DNA of 64,000 nt from Betaproteobacteria bacterium UBA1934 (GCA_002337055.1 DDFG01000006.1:1-64000), one strand, 5' to 3'. Positions 1-8,505 are shown, counted from the stretch's first letter. The notes: generated by a model not told the origin, from the sequence alone. Program-made: numbers and translations.

Positions 1-936
1 ATGAGTGGGAAGAGTTCTGAGCCGGCGCCCATGGGGACGCCTGTGCGCGGGTTTGACGACTGGCGCAATGATAGGGAGAACAAGATGTTGGGACGTGATC
101 AGGCGGTACAGGCGGCGAATCGCGAATTCGTCTTTACCGACGCGGATTTCGAGCGAGTTCGGCAGCTGATTTACAAGCACGCGGGCATTTCTCTGGCGCC
201 GGTCAAGCGCGACATGGTCTACTCCCGTCTGGCGAGGCGTTTGCGGGCGACAGGCAAGACCAGCTTCGGCGCCTACCTCGACAACCTGGAACGAGGCGGA
301 GGCGACGAATGGGAGCGTTTCGTCAATTCCCTGACGACCAATCTGACCTCGTTCTTTCGTGAGGAACATCATTTCCCGATCTTCGCCGACTTCATGAAGC
401 GCCTGGGCAACCGGCGTCCGATCAAGATCTGGTGCTGTGCCGCTTCGACCGGCGAGGAGCCGTATTCGATTGCCATGACGGTGCTGGAAACATTCAATAA
501 TCCCACGCACGTCTCCATTCTGGCCTCGGACATCGACACGAATGTGTTGGCGACTGCTCAGCGGGGCGTCTATCCGCAGGAGAGGGTGGAGAAGCTCTCG
601 CAGGAAAGACTGCGCCGCTTCTTTCTGAAGGGCGCGGGTGCGCAGGCCGGTATGGTCAGCGTGCGCCCCGAATTGCAGAAACTGATCGAATTTCGCCGCG
701 TCAATTTGCTGGATGCCAACTGGCCGGTGCGAGGGCCGCTTGACATTATTTTTTGCCGCAATGTCATGATTTATTTCGACAAGCCGACCCAGTACAAGAT
801 ACTTTCCCGCTTCGCCCCGCTGATGCAGGATGATGGTCTGATGTTCGCCGGCCATTCCGAGAGTTTTCTGCATGCCGCAGACCTCTTCAAATCGCAAGGC
901 AAAACCGTGTACGCGTTGACGCGTCAGGCTCGCTGA
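1..936 (+). CDS. cheR: CheR, chemotaxis receptor methyltransferase
   Basis: S-adenosylmethionine-dependent methyltransferase that methylates glutamates on chemoreceptors and opposes CheB during adaptation. An N-terminal helical domain leads into a Rossmann-type domain with the SAM-binding stretch IWCCAASTGEEPYS near residue 144 and the conserved FCRNVMIYFD block near residue 251. The frame is open from base 1. A better start is the ATG at 85, preceded by AGGGAG at 73-78 with six bases of spacing, which removes 28 uninformative residues. The window edge prevents a firm choice. It is followed closely by cheD and cheB, forming an adaptation operon. The promoter is outside the window or just upstream of it. 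Confidence 0.95.
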   Translation: MSGKSSEPAPMGTPVRGFDDWRNDRENKMLGRDQAVQAANREFVFTDADFERVRQLIYKHAGISLAPVKRDMVYSRLARRLRATGKTSFGAYLDNLERGGGDEWERFVNSLTTNLTSFFREEHHFPIFADFMKRLGNRRPIKIWCCAASTGEEPYSIAMTVLETFNNPTHVSILASDIDTNVLATAQRGVYPQERVEKLSQERLRRFFLKGAGAQAGMVSVRPELQKLIEFRRVNLLDANWPVRGPLDIIFCRNVMIYFDKPTQYKILSRFAPLMQDDGLMFAGHSESFLHAADLFKSQGKTVYALTRQAR

Positions 937-950
937 GACCGGAGAGGAAT

Positions 951-1553
951 GTGACTTCCGCGCTGCAAGAACATCTGGCCACCAATCGGTACTTCGACCG
1001 CAATTTTCAGACCGATGCCATCAAGGTGCTGCCAGGCGAGTATTTCGTCTCGCGCAGCGACGAGGTATTGGTCACCGTGCTGGGCTCTTGTGTATCGGCG
1101 TGCATCCGCGATCTTGACAGCGGCGTCGGCGGGATGAATCACTTCATGCTCCCCGACGAGGGGGGGCGCGAAATGGTCAGCGCCTCGGCACGCTACGGCA
1201 CTTATGCAATGGAAGTACTGATCAATCACTTGCTGAAGGTGGGCGGCCGCCGCTCCAGGCTGGAAGCCAAAGTCTTTGGCGGTGGCGCCGTGCTGGAGGC
1301 GCTTTCAAGCAGTTCGGTGGGTGTGCGGAATGCCGAATTCGTGCTCAGCTACCTGAAGATGGAGAAGATTCCAATCGTTGCCAAGGATCTGCTGGATTCG
1401 TATCCCCGCAAAATTTACTTTTTCCCGAAGTCGGGAAGAGTCATGGTCAAGAAACTCCATCGCGTCCATAACGATACGCTGTTCGTCCGCGAGCGCGACT
1501 ACCGCGCCCGTCTGCAGGCGGAGAAGGTCGAAGGCGATGTCGAGCTGTTCTGA
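951..1553 (+). CDS. cheD: CheD, chemoreceptor glutamine deamidase
   Basis: Deamidates specific glutamines of chemoreceptors to glutamate, creating methylation sites; in some species it also interacts with CheC. The 200-residue protein has the expected catalytic pair: Cys47 in GSCVSACI and His64 in GGMNHFMLP. The start is a GTG at 951 just behind the purine-rich GGAGAGG at 941-947. The overlapping ATG at 949 runs straight into a stop. No CheC gene is visible nearby, and the phosphatase of this cluster is CheZ. It lies 14 bases after cheR and 26 bases before cheB, so co-transcription is likely. Confidence 0.95.
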   Translation: MTSALQEHLATNRYFDRNFQTDAIKVLPGEYFVSRSDEVLVTVLGSCVSACIRDLDSGVGGMNHFMLPDEGGREMVSASARYGTYAMEVLINHLLKVGGRRSRLEAKVFGGGAVLEALSSSSVGVRNAEFVLSYLKMEKIPIVAKDLLDSYPRKIYFFPKSGRVMVKKLHRVHNDTLFVRERDYRARLQAEKVEGDVELF

Positions 1554-1579
1554 GAGGAAAAGAGCAAGATGGTGAAGGC

Positions 1580-2641
1580 ATGAAAACACGGGTGCTGGTG
1601 GTCGACGACTCGACGCTCATGCGCAGCCTGTTGACCCAGATGATCAATTCGGCTCCTGACATGGAGGTGGTGGGCAGCGCGCCGGATGCGCAGGTGGCAC
1701 GCGAGATGATCAAGCTTCACAATCCCGACGTCCTGACCCTGGACATCAACATGCCCAAGATGGACGGCCTGGAGTTTCTGGACAAGCTGATGCGGCTGCG
1801 GCCGATGCCGGTTGTAATGGTATCGGCCTACACCGGACGAACCTCCGATTCGACCCTGCGGGCGCTTGAGTTGGGTGCTGTCGATTTCATCGGCAAACCA
1901 CGAGCGGACAATGAAAAAGCCTTTGCGGAATATGCCGAGGAACTGATCGAAAAACTGCGTGCTGCCAAGGGGGCGCATCTTTCTCGCGCAAAACGTACCG
2001 ATCCCCCCGTGGTCAGTACGCCGCCCCCGGTAAGATCGAGCGGCAACGGCGCACCGGTGAGCGCGGGTGCCAAAGTTCTCTTTGTCGGTGCTTCCACCGG
2101 CGGTACCGAGGCGCTCAAGGTTTTTCTTTCGGGCATGCCGGTCGATTGTCCGCCGATCTTGATCGTGCAGCACATGCCGGAGACCTTTACCGCCTCCTTT
2201 GCCAAGCGGCTCGATTCGTTGTGCGCACCACGTATTCTCGAAGCCCAGGGTGGAGAGCGGGTTGAAAGTGGGACCGTTTACATCGCGCCCGGGCATTCGC
2301 ATCTGCGTATTCGGCGTGCCACTACAGGATATACGACCGAACTCCTGCAAACGCCTCCTGTCAATAGACACAGACCGTCGGTGGATGTGCTCTTCGACTC
2401 GGCGGCGGAACTGATCGGCCGGCAAGCGACGGGCGTCATCCTCACCGGTATGGGCAAGGATGGCGCGCAGGGCTTGTTGAGGATGCGGCGCGCGGGTGCG
2501 CGCACTTTTGGCCAGAACGAAGCCAGTTGTGTGGTGTATGGAATGCCGCGCGAAGCCTTTCAGATCGGGGCTGTCGAAGAGCAGTGGTCGCTCGACGAAA
2601 TGGCGCGCCGGGTGTTGGCTGTGGTGGGACGCAACGCATAG
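1580..2641 (+). CDS. cheB: CheB, receptor methylesterase with receiver domain
   Basis: Phosphorylation-activated methylesterase/glutamine deamidase that removes methyl groups from chemoreceptors. Residues 1-120 form a receiver domain with the phospho-acceptor Asp55 in LDINMPKMDG. A Pro/Ser-rich linker (about 140-162) leads to the esterase domain, where the catalytic triad is visible as Ser172 in GASTGG, His198 in VQHMPE and Asp294 in GMGKDG. The length of 353 residues is normal for the family. CheA in this window is the expected kinase. Last gene of the cheR-cheD-cheB run; the STAS gene after it has its own promoter candidate. Confidence 0.97.
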   Translation: MKTRVLVVDDSTLMRSLLTQMINSAPDMEVVGSAPDAQVAREMIKLHNPDVLTLDINMPKMDGLEFLDKLMRLRPMPVVMVSAYTGRTSDSTLRALELGAVDFIGKPRADNEKAFAEYAEELIEKLRAAKGAHLSRAKRTDPPVVSTPPPVRSSGNGAPVSAGAKVLFVGASTGGTEALKVFLSGMPVDCPPILIVQHMPETFTASFAKRLDSLCAPRILEAQGGERVESGTVYIAPGHSHLRIRRATTGYTTELLQTPPVNRHRPSVDVLFDSAAELIGRQATGVILTGMGKDGAQGLLRMRRAGARTFGQNEASCVVYGMPREAFQIGAVEEQWSLDEMARRVLAVVGRNA

Positions 2642-2673
2642 CGGCAGAGGAGGGCGTCCGCTGACGCTGTTTC

Positions 2674-2701
2674 TTGTCGGCGAACGTATTACACTTATAA
2701 A
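2674..2701 (+). promoter_or_regulatory. Sigma70-type promoter candidate before the STAS gene
   Basis: TTGTCG at 2674-2679 and TATAAA at 2696-2701 are separated by 16 bases, close to the housekeeping consensus, and lie 26 bases upstream of the STAS gene start. It would let this gene be expressed independently of the che genes on either side. Judged by motif only. Confidence 0.5.
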
Positions 2702-2727
2702 CAGCCAAACGGATGTGAGGAAAGACT

Positions 2728-3033
2728 ATGCAAGCCAGTGTCAGCAAGGATGGCGCCAGGGCGATTGTGAAATTGGCGGGGCGTTTCGACTTCAACACTC
2801 ATCGTGATTTTCGCAGTGCGTGCGACCCGCTGGTTTCCGACGGTACGGTACGGGAAATGACGATTGACTTTGATGCGGTGGACTATCTAGATAGTTCGGC
2901 GCTGGGCATGTTGCTGATGTTGCGGGATAAGGCCAGCGGCGCCGGCAAGGAAGTGACCCTGCGCAGCGTGCGTGGTAGCGTCAAGCAGGTATTGGATATC
3001 GCCAATTTCAGCAAGCTTTTCAAAATATTCTAA
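2728..3033 (+). CDS. STAS-domain (anti-anti-sigma-like) protein
   Basis: A single STAS domain of 101 residues, the fold of SpoIIAA-type anti-anti-sigma factors. The signature DYLDSSALGML at residues 52-62 contains the serine pair where the regulatory phosphoserine normally sits. The start at 2728 follows GAGGAAAG at 2717-2724. No partner serine kinase or PP2C phosphatase gene is in the window, so the target is unknown. STAS proteins in chemotaxis loci sometimes tune flagellar gene expression or motility, but that is inference here. The stop codon TAA is part of the sigma28 -35 element for the next operon. Confidence 0.85.
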   Translation: MQASVSKDGARAIVKLAGRFDFNTHRDFRSACDPLVSDGTVREMTIDFDAVDYLDSSALGMLLMLRDKASGAGKEVTLRSVRGSVKQVLDIANFSKLFKIF

Positions 3034-3057
3034 AGCTGGAAAAGTTCGGGCCGATAA
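3031..3057 (+). promoter_or_regulatory. Sigma28 (FliA) promoter for the cheV-cheV-cheY-cheZ-cheA operon
   Basis: TAAA at 3031-3034, exactly 15 bases, then GCCGATAA at 3050-3057: a perfect match to the enterobacterial-type FliA consensus. It sits about 160 bases upstream of the first cheV. The TAAA overlaps the TAA stop codon of the STAS gene. It makes the main chemotaxis operon a late, FliA-dependent transcript, and fliA itself is encoded at 14168. Confidence 0.9.
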
Positions 3058-3226
3058 CCTCGCAAAGTCGCGCCCGTTTTGCGGAAAATGAGCAATGGAG
3101 CGGTTCACCGGTCGTGAGGCGTCCGGTTTTCCGTTTGTGGGCCAACAGAATGAGTGTATGCTAGCCATGCGGCGACGCAGCGCCGGGGTACCGCATCGAT
3201 AAAGCGGTCGAGAGAGGGGATAGGGA

Positions 3227-4192
3227 ATGTCGGATCTGCTCAAGAGCATTGATGCAAGAACCAAACTGGCCGGGACGAACAAGCTGGAAATCCTGCTGTT
3301 CTTCTTGGGCGTTGATCAGCGCACCGGGCGGCGCGAAACCTACGGTATCAACGTGTTCAAGGTGCGCGAAGTCATGCGCACGCCGCCCATCACAGCTGCG
3401 CCGGAAATGCCCTCGGCGGTTGAAGGTATGGTCAGTCTGCGTGGCGCGCTGGTGCCCGTGGTCGATTTGGCGCGCTACGCGGGGATCACCACCGCGACAT
3501 CGCGCGACATCATGATCGTCACTGAATATGCCGGGCATACCCAGGGGTTCCTGGTGGAGAGTGTAGATACCATTCTGCGGCTCGACTGGAGCAAGATGCG
3601 CGTGCCTCCCGAGATGCTGACCGCGCAAATGGGGGGGCTGGTGACGGCGGTCACCGAACTGGAGGATGGGCGTCTGGTAATGATGATGGACGTCGAGAAA
3701 GTCCTTTCGGAAACCACAAACTACGACGACGAGTTGCAGTACCGCAGCGTGGTGCCCATCAATCGTCCCGATTGCACGGTGTTTTATTGTGACGATTCCG
3801 TTGTCGCGCGCAAACAGATTGAGCGAACCCTGCAAGCAATGGATGTGAAATCGGTTGGTGCGGTCAATGGGCGCGCGATGTGGGATGAACTGCTAAAGGT
3901 GGCGGCTTACGCCGACTCGGTCAACAAGGCGGTTACCGATCTGGTCAGCTTGGTGCTCACCGATATTGAAATGCCTGAGATGGACGGCTACATCCTGACC
4001 AAACAAATCAAGGCTGATCAGCGCTTTAACGGTGTTCCAATCATCATGCATTCATCGCTTTCCGGCATGTCCAACCAGAAGCTTGGGCTGTCTGTGGGTG
4101 TCGATGAATACGTTCCCAAGTTTGAGCCGCAGCGCCTGGCGGAAACACTGGCGCGTCGTCTGGGAGCCGAAGTACCGGAGGTGGCGTCATGA
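3227..4192 (+). CDS. cheV: CheV, CheW-receiver coupling protein (first copy)
   Basis: Hybrid coupling protein joining chemoreceptors to CheA. Residues about 15-165 are a CheW-like domain (for example GINVFKVREV and VEGMVSLRGALVPVVD), and residues about 182-315 are a receiver domain with acidic pair Asp189/Asp190 and phospho-acceptor Asp246 in LTDIEMPEMDG. The start ATG follows a purine-rich AGAGAGGGGATAGGG leader. Its stop overlaps the start of the second cheV (ATGA). First gene downstream of the perfect sigma28 site. No stand-alone CheW is in the window, so the CheV pair may do much of the coupling, or cheW lies elsewhere. Confidence 0.95.
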   Translation: MSDLLKSIDARTKLAGTNKLEILLFFLGVDQRTGRRETYGINVFKVREVMRTPPITAAPEMPSAVEGMVSLRGALVPVVDLARYAGITTATSRDIMIVTEYAGHTQGFLVESVDTILRLDWSKMRVPPEMLTAQMGGLVTAVTELEDGRLVMMMDVEKVLSETTNYDDELQYRSVVPINRPDCTVFYCDDSVVARKQIERTLQAMDVKSVGAVNGRAMWDELLKVAAYADSVNKAVTDLVSLVLTDIEMPEMDGYILTKQIKADQRFNGVPIIMHSSLSGMSNQKLGLSVGVDEYVPKFEPQRLAETLARRLGAEVPEVAS

Positions 4193-5151
4193 GTACCCAG
4201 GTTGCAACCATGAACGCGATGATCGAAAACAAAAATCTGTTGGATACCGTCGATGCGCGTACGCGTCTGGCAGGTTCCAACAAGATGGAAATTTTGCTGT
4301 TTTCGCTGGGTACGCGCGAAACCTTCGGGCTGAATGTCTTTAAGGTGCGCGAGGTTGGCCGTACCCCGCACATCACCAAGACCCCCAATATGCCACGAGG
4401 TGTGGAAGGGCTGATTTCGTTGCGCGGCAACGTGATTCCGGTGCTCTCGCTGGCAGCCTTCCTGCAACTGGACGGTGTGCCGCCGGGACTTGGCAAAACT
4501 ATGATGGTGGCCGAATACTCCAAACGTACGCTGGGTTTCCTAGTGCATGAGGTCGATCGCATCATCCGCGTTGACTGGGAGCGCGTGAAAGCACCCGAGA
4601 GTGTACTCACTGCCAACCAGGGGCTGATTACTGCCGTCATTGAGTTGGAAGGCGGGCATCTGGTTTCGATTCTCGATGTCGAACAGATTCTGGCCAATGC
4701 CTTCGGTGAGGCGGTTATCGTAGATATCCAGCCGGCCCGCGTTGATGCCGAAACCAGTGTCTTCTTCGTTGACGATTCCATCGTGGCGCGCCGCAAAATC
4801 ACCGAAGTGCTCGAGAAGCTGGGCGTCAAGCATAAGCATGCCACCAACGGCGCCGAGGCGTGGACCCGCCTTCAGGCGATTGCGGCGCACGTGCAACAGA
4901 TCGGTCGCCGCATGCGCGACGAGATACGCCTGATTCTGGTGGACGCCGAAATGCCGGAAATGGATGGCTACGTGCTCACCAAGAATATCAAGGGAGATAA
5001 CCGTTTTGACGGCGTGCCGGTGGTCATGCACTCGTCGCTGTCTTCGGAAGCCAACCGGGCTATGGGCAAGAGTGTGGGTGTCGATGCCTATGTCGCCAAG
5101 TTCGACGCCGAGGCGCTGGCCGACACCCTGCGTCCGCTGCTGGAACGATAA
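4189..5151 (+). CDS. cheV: CheV, CheW-receiver coupling protein (second copy)
   Basis: Second tandem CheV of 320 residues with the same architecture: CheW-like domain around residues 25-175 and receiver domain from about 188, with Asp195/Asp196 and phospho-acceptor Asp252 in LVDAEMPEMDG. It has about ten more N-terminal residues than the first copy. The two have diverged clearly, so this is an old duplication instead of a recent one. The receiver may act as a phosphate sink or adjust coupling to particular receptors; that is family knowledge, not shown here. Translationally coupled to the first copy through ATGA. Confidence 0.95.
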   Translation: MSTQVATMNAMIENKNLLDTVDARTRLAGSNKMEILLFSLGTRETFGLNVFKVREVGRTPHITKTPNMPRGVEGLISLRGNVIPVLSLAAFLQLDGVPPGLGKTMMVAEYSKRTLGFLVHEVDRIIRVDWERVKAPESVLTANQGLITAVIELEGGHLVSILDVEQILANAFGEAVIVDIQPARVDAETSVFFVDDSIVARRKITEVLEKLGVKHKHATNGAEAWTRLQAIAAHVQQIGRRMRDEIRLILVDAEMPEMDGYVLTKNIKGDNRFDGVPVVMHSSLSSEANRAMGKSVGVDAYVAKFDAEALADTLRPLLER

Positions 5152-5170
5152 TAAATAGTGGAGTGAATGA

Positions 5171-5566
5171 ATGCCTGCTGATCCGAAAATGAAGTTCCTG
5201 GTGGTGGATGACTTTTCCACGATGCGCCGCATCGTCCGCAATCTGCTCAAGGAACTGGGGTTTACGAATGTCGATGAGGCGGAAGACGGTGCCATCGCGC
5301 TGCAAAAATTGCAGACTGGAGGCTTCGAGTTCGTGGTGACCGACTGGAACATGCCGAACATGGATGGCCTCACCCTTTTGCAAACCATCCGTTCGACGCC
5401 CAATCTCAAGCATCTGCCTGTGTTGATGATCACGGCGGAGGCCAAGAAAGAAAACATCATCGCCGCCGCGCAAGCGGGCGCCAGCGGATATATCGTCAAA
5501 CCATTCACCGCCGGCACGCTTTCCGAAAAGCTCAACAAGATCTTTGAAAAAATGGGCTTGGCCTGA
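5171..5566 (+). CDS. cheY: CheY, flagellar motor response regulator
   Basis: Single receiver domain of 131 residues that, when phosphorylated by CheA, binds FliM/FliN and changes motor rotation. The active-site set is complete: Asp13, Asp14, phospho-acceptor Asp58 (VTDWNMPNMDG), Thr88 and Lys110 (SGYIVKPF). The sequence is of the enterobacterial type, including FLVVDDFSTMRRIVRNLL at the start. It precedes cheZ by 12 bases in the FliA-driven operon, the usual pairing of regulator and phosphatase. Confidence 0.97.
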   Translation: MPADPKMKFLVVDDFSTMRRIVRNLLKELGFTNVDEAEDGAIALQKLQTGGFEFVVTDWNMPNMDGLTLLQTIRSTPNLKHLPVLMITAEAKKENIIAAAQAGASGYIVKPFTAGTLSEKLNKIFEKMGLA

Positions 5567-5578
5567 GACGAGGGGACT

Positions 5579-6406
5579 ATGACAGCAGCAAACGATTCGG
5601 CGGATCTCGAAGCCCTCTTCGACAGTATCGCCTCGGATATTCCGGCCGCTCCACCACCGCCTGCAAAGAGTGTCACCGGCGACAGTGACGATCTGCAAGC
5701 CCTGTTCGACAGCGTGTCTTCCGATTACCAGGTAGCTGCGCCCACGGCCGTGCCGATCGAGGCGGTCACCGATCCGGCTGCTGCCGGTGCGTGGCCGGCC
5801 CAGGAGGCCGTGTTCAATCGCATCGGACACATGGCTCGTCTGCTGCACGACACCTTGCGCGAGCTCGGCTACGACAAATTGATCGAAGAAACCGTTACAG
5901 CTCTGCCAGATGCCAAGGACAGACTGGCCTATGTGGCCAATCTGACCGAGCAGGCGGCTTGCCGGGTGCTTAACGCTACGGATGTTGCCAATCCCGTCGT
6001 GGAGAGTGTCGAGGTAAGCAGCTGCGCCCTCGGTCAGCGGTGGGACAAAATGTTCAACAATCAGCTCAGTGTCGCCGAATTCAAGGTCCTGGCGGGCGAC
6101 ACGCGTGCGTTTCTAAATGGCGAGGTTCCGCGCCAGATGCAGGCGACCCGTGCGCAATTGACCGAAATCATGATGGCGCAGGATTTTCAGGATTTGACTG
6201 GCCAGGTCATCAAGAAGATCGTGACCTTGGCGCAGAACCTCGAAAACAGCCTCATGACCGTGCTCATCGAGGTGGTGCCGGAAACCAAACGCACTGAAGA
6301 AGTGACCAACCTGATGAATGGCCCGGTGATCAACGCTGAGGGGCGTAGCGACGTTGTCGTCAATCAACAGCAGGTGGATGACCTGCTCGAAAGTCTAGGT
6401 TTCTGA
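5579..6406 (+). CDS. cheZ: CheZ, CheY-phosphate phosphatase
   Basis: Accelerates dephosphorylation of CheY. The long four-helix core includes the catalytic-region motif QDFQDLTGQVIKKI around residue 201, and the protein ends in VDDLLESLGF, the CheY-binding tail typical of CheZ. At 275 residues it is about 60 longer than the Escherichia coli protein. The extra length is N-terminal and holds two similar short segments, DLEALFDSIASD at 9-20 and DLQALFDSVSSD at 38-49, separated by a Pro/Ala linker. They resemble the C-terminal CheY-binding peptide (see findings). Neighbours cheY and cheA support the assignment. Confidence 0.95.
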   Translation: MTAANDSADLEALFDSIASDIPAAPPPPAKSVTGDSDDLQALFDSVSSDYQVAAPTAVPIEAVTDPAAAGAWPAQEAVFNRIGHMARLLHDTLRELGYDKLIEETVTALPDAKDRLAYVANLTEQAACRVLNATDVANPVVESVEVSSCALGQRWDKMFNNQLSVAEFKVLAGDTRAFLNGEVPRQMQATRAQLTEIMMAQDFQDLTGQVIKKIVTLAQNLENSLMTVLIEVVPETKRTEEVTNLMNGPVINAEGRSDVVVNQQQVDDLLESLGF

Positions 6407-6418
6407 AGGAGGCCAAGC

Positions 6419-8353
6419 ATGAGCGATTTTGCCGGCATGGAAGATCTGTTGCAGGATTTCCTGCAAGAAGCCACCGACCTCCTGTCGGATGTCGACAACA
6501 AACTGGTCGATCTGGAAAAAGTTCCGGACGACCGCGGTCTGCTGAACGACATCTTCCGGGGGTTTCATACTATCAAGGGAGGGGCTGGCTTTCTCAGCGC
6601 CACCGAACTGGTGACCCTGTGCCACCTGACGGAGAACCTGTTCGATCTGCTGCGGAATGGTGAATTGCCGCTAACGTCCGACCTGATGGATATCATCATG
6701 GCCGCAACCAAGGGTGTGCGCGAGATGTTCGGTGAATTGGGTCAAGGCGTCCAGCCGCATCCCGCCGATGCCGACTTGATCACTCGGTTGCAGGGGGCCT
6801 TGCGCGGCGAAGTCGGCGGGGCGGAGCCGCAGGCGCAGGTTGAATCTGCGCCGCCGGTCGTTGAAATCAGCCCGCAACCGGCATCTGTTGGCGCCGCTGC
6901 CGGCGAGCCCGACTGGATTGAAATGCATGCCGCTGTAACTGGTGTGCCCGTGGCGTCCCCGGCCCCGACCGTGGAATATGTTGAACCGAAATCCGCACCC
7001 ACGCCTGCGCCAGTGAGCGGCAACGGTAAGGCGGTTGCCCCCGCGGGCAGGGTGGAAGAATCGCCTGCCGTGTATGGCCGTCGCGCGAGCGATCGCCCGG
7101 GAGGGCAGACCGCGCCGGTTGGCCGTCGGGTTGAAGAGCGCGCGCGTGAAAACACCATTCGTGTCGATACGGCTCGGCTGGATCAGGTGCTCAATCTTTC
7201 CGGCGAAATCGGGCTGACCAAGAACCGGCTGACTAGTCTTCGTGCAGACATTCTCGCCGGGCGCGACGATCCGGAAACCCTGCACGCGCTGGATCAGGCT
7301 GTCAGTCAGCTGGATCTGCTGGTTTCCGATCTGCAGAATTCCGTGATGAAGACGCGGATGCAGCCCATTGGACGGCTCTTCCAGAAATACCCGCGCATTG
7401 CCCGTGATCTGGCGCGGCAATTGGGCAAAGATGTCGAACTGGTACTGGCTGGCGAAGAAACCGAAGTCGACAAGACGATGATCGAAGACTTGTCGGACCC
7501 GCTCATTCACTTGATCCGCAATGCAGTGGACCATGGCGTCGAAGGTCCGACCGAGCGGCAGGCTGCAGGCAAGCCTGCCAAGAGTCTGGTGCGTCTGGAA
7601 GCCCGCCAGGAGGGGGACCACATCGTCATCATCGTTGCGGACGATGGTCGTGGCATGAGCGCCGAGCGCATTCGCGCCAAGGCAGTCGACAAGGGGCTGA
7701 TTACCGAAGAGGAGGCCAATACGCTCGATGAGCGGCAGAGCCTCAACCTGATCTTCCTGCCCGGATTCTCGACCAAGTCTGAGATTTCGGATGTCTCGGG
7801 TCGTGGCGTAGGTATGGATGTCGTCAAGACCAACATCCAGAAACTCAACGGTTACATCGACATTCGCTCCGAGCCGGGCAAGGGATCGGTGTTCATCATT
7901 TCTCTGCCACTGACCCTGGCCATTCTGCCCGTGTTGCTGGTGCTACTGGGCGACCAGCCGTTTGCGCTGCCGCTATCAATGGTGCGCGAGATTCTGCCGA
8001 TCGAGCGCGACAAATTGCAGGAAGTGGGCGGCAAGGAAACGCTGGTCGTGCGTGGCGAGATCCTGCCAGTCATTCCGCTCTCGCGCCTGCTTGGCTGGCC
8101 TCTGGTCAAGGCGCCCGAATACGGGGTGTTCATGCAGACTGCCGAGCGTACGTTCATTCTGGGAGTCGACAGCTTTGCCGGCCGCGACGATGCGGTAATC
8201 AAGTCGCTGGAAGACTTCCGGCCGCGCGGTGTGGCAGGGGTGACAACGCTTTCCAACGGCCAGATTGTGCTGATCCTGGATATCAAGGAATTGCTGGCCG
8301 ATGTCGGGCAGCATCCGGACGAACGCAATGTTCGAAGCATCGAATTTGCCTGA
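6419..8353 (+). CDS. cheA: CheA, chemotaxis histidine kinase
   Basis: Cytoplasmic kinase that passes receptor signals to CheY, CheB and the CheV receivers. Domains in order: Hpt with phospho-His50 in FHTIKGGAGF; a Pro/Ala-rich linker (about 135-230) where a recognisable P2 domain is not evident; dimerisation helices from about 240; an HATPase with LIRNAVDHG, DDGRGM and GRGVGMDVV; and a CheW-like regulatory domain from about 500. The 644-residue length is normal. Last gene of the operon; a strong intrinsic terminator follows 28 bases after its stop. Confidence 0.97.
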   Translation: MSDFAGMEDLLQDFLQEATDLLSDVDNKLVDLEKVPDDRGLLNDIFRGFHTIKGGAGFLSATELVTLCHLTENLFDLLRNGELPLTSDLMDIIMAATKGVREMFGELGQGVQPHPADADLITRLQGALRGEVGGAEPQAQVESAPPVVEISPQPASVGAAAGEPDWIEMHAAVTGVPVASPAPTVEYVEPKSAPTPAPVSGNGKAVAPAGRVEESPAVYGRRASDRPGGQTAPVGRRVEERARENTIRVDTARLDQVLNLSGEIGLTKNRLTSLRADILAGRDDPETLHALDQAVSQLDLLVSDLQNSVMKTRMQPIGRLFQKYPRIARDLARQLGKDVELVLAGEETEVDKTMIEDLSDPLIHLIRNAVDHGVEGPTERQAAGKPAKSLVRLEARQEGDHIVIIVADDGRGMSAERIRAKAVDKGLITEEEANTLDERQSLNLIFLPGFSTKSEISDVSGRGVGMDVVKTNIQKLNGYIDIRSEPGKGSVFIISLPLTLAILPVLLVLLGDQPFALPLSMVREILPIERDKLQEVGGKETLVVRGEILPVIPLSRLLGWPLVKAPEYGVFMQTAERTFILGVDSFAGRDDAVIKSLEDFRPRGVAGVTTLSNGQIVLILDIKELLADVGQHPDERNVRSIEFA

Positions 8354-8380
8354 GCCTGACCAGACTAAGCAGAGCCTAAA

Positions 8381-8407
8381 AGAGAGGGGATTCCCCTCTC
8401 TTTTTTT
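8381..8407 (+). terminator. Rho-independent terminator after cheA
   Basis: Perfect stem AGAGAGGGG/CCCCTCTCT with a two-base loop, followed by a run of T residues to 8407. It ends the chemotaxis operon and separates it from flhB. Confidence 0.93.
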
Positions 8408-8465
8408 GTTTACGCAATTAGTTGATGTATTACATTAAGTTTTCTTCAGATTAGCCGTAAAAAAC

Positions 8466-8505
8466 TTGACGTACATATTTAATTTTTCTTGATTTTTCCT
8501 ATAAT
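8466..8505 (+). promoter_or_regulatory. AT-rich promoter region before flhB
   Basis: The 8408-8510 stretch is unusually AT-rich for this window. It contains a perfect TATAAT at 8500-8505, ending 26 bases before the flhB start, and a TTGACG at 8466-8471. Their 28-base separation is too long for a single sigma70 promoter, so either the -10 works with a poor -35 and an activator, or more than one promoter is present. No sigma54 or sigma28 motif is seen here. Confidence 0.5.
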
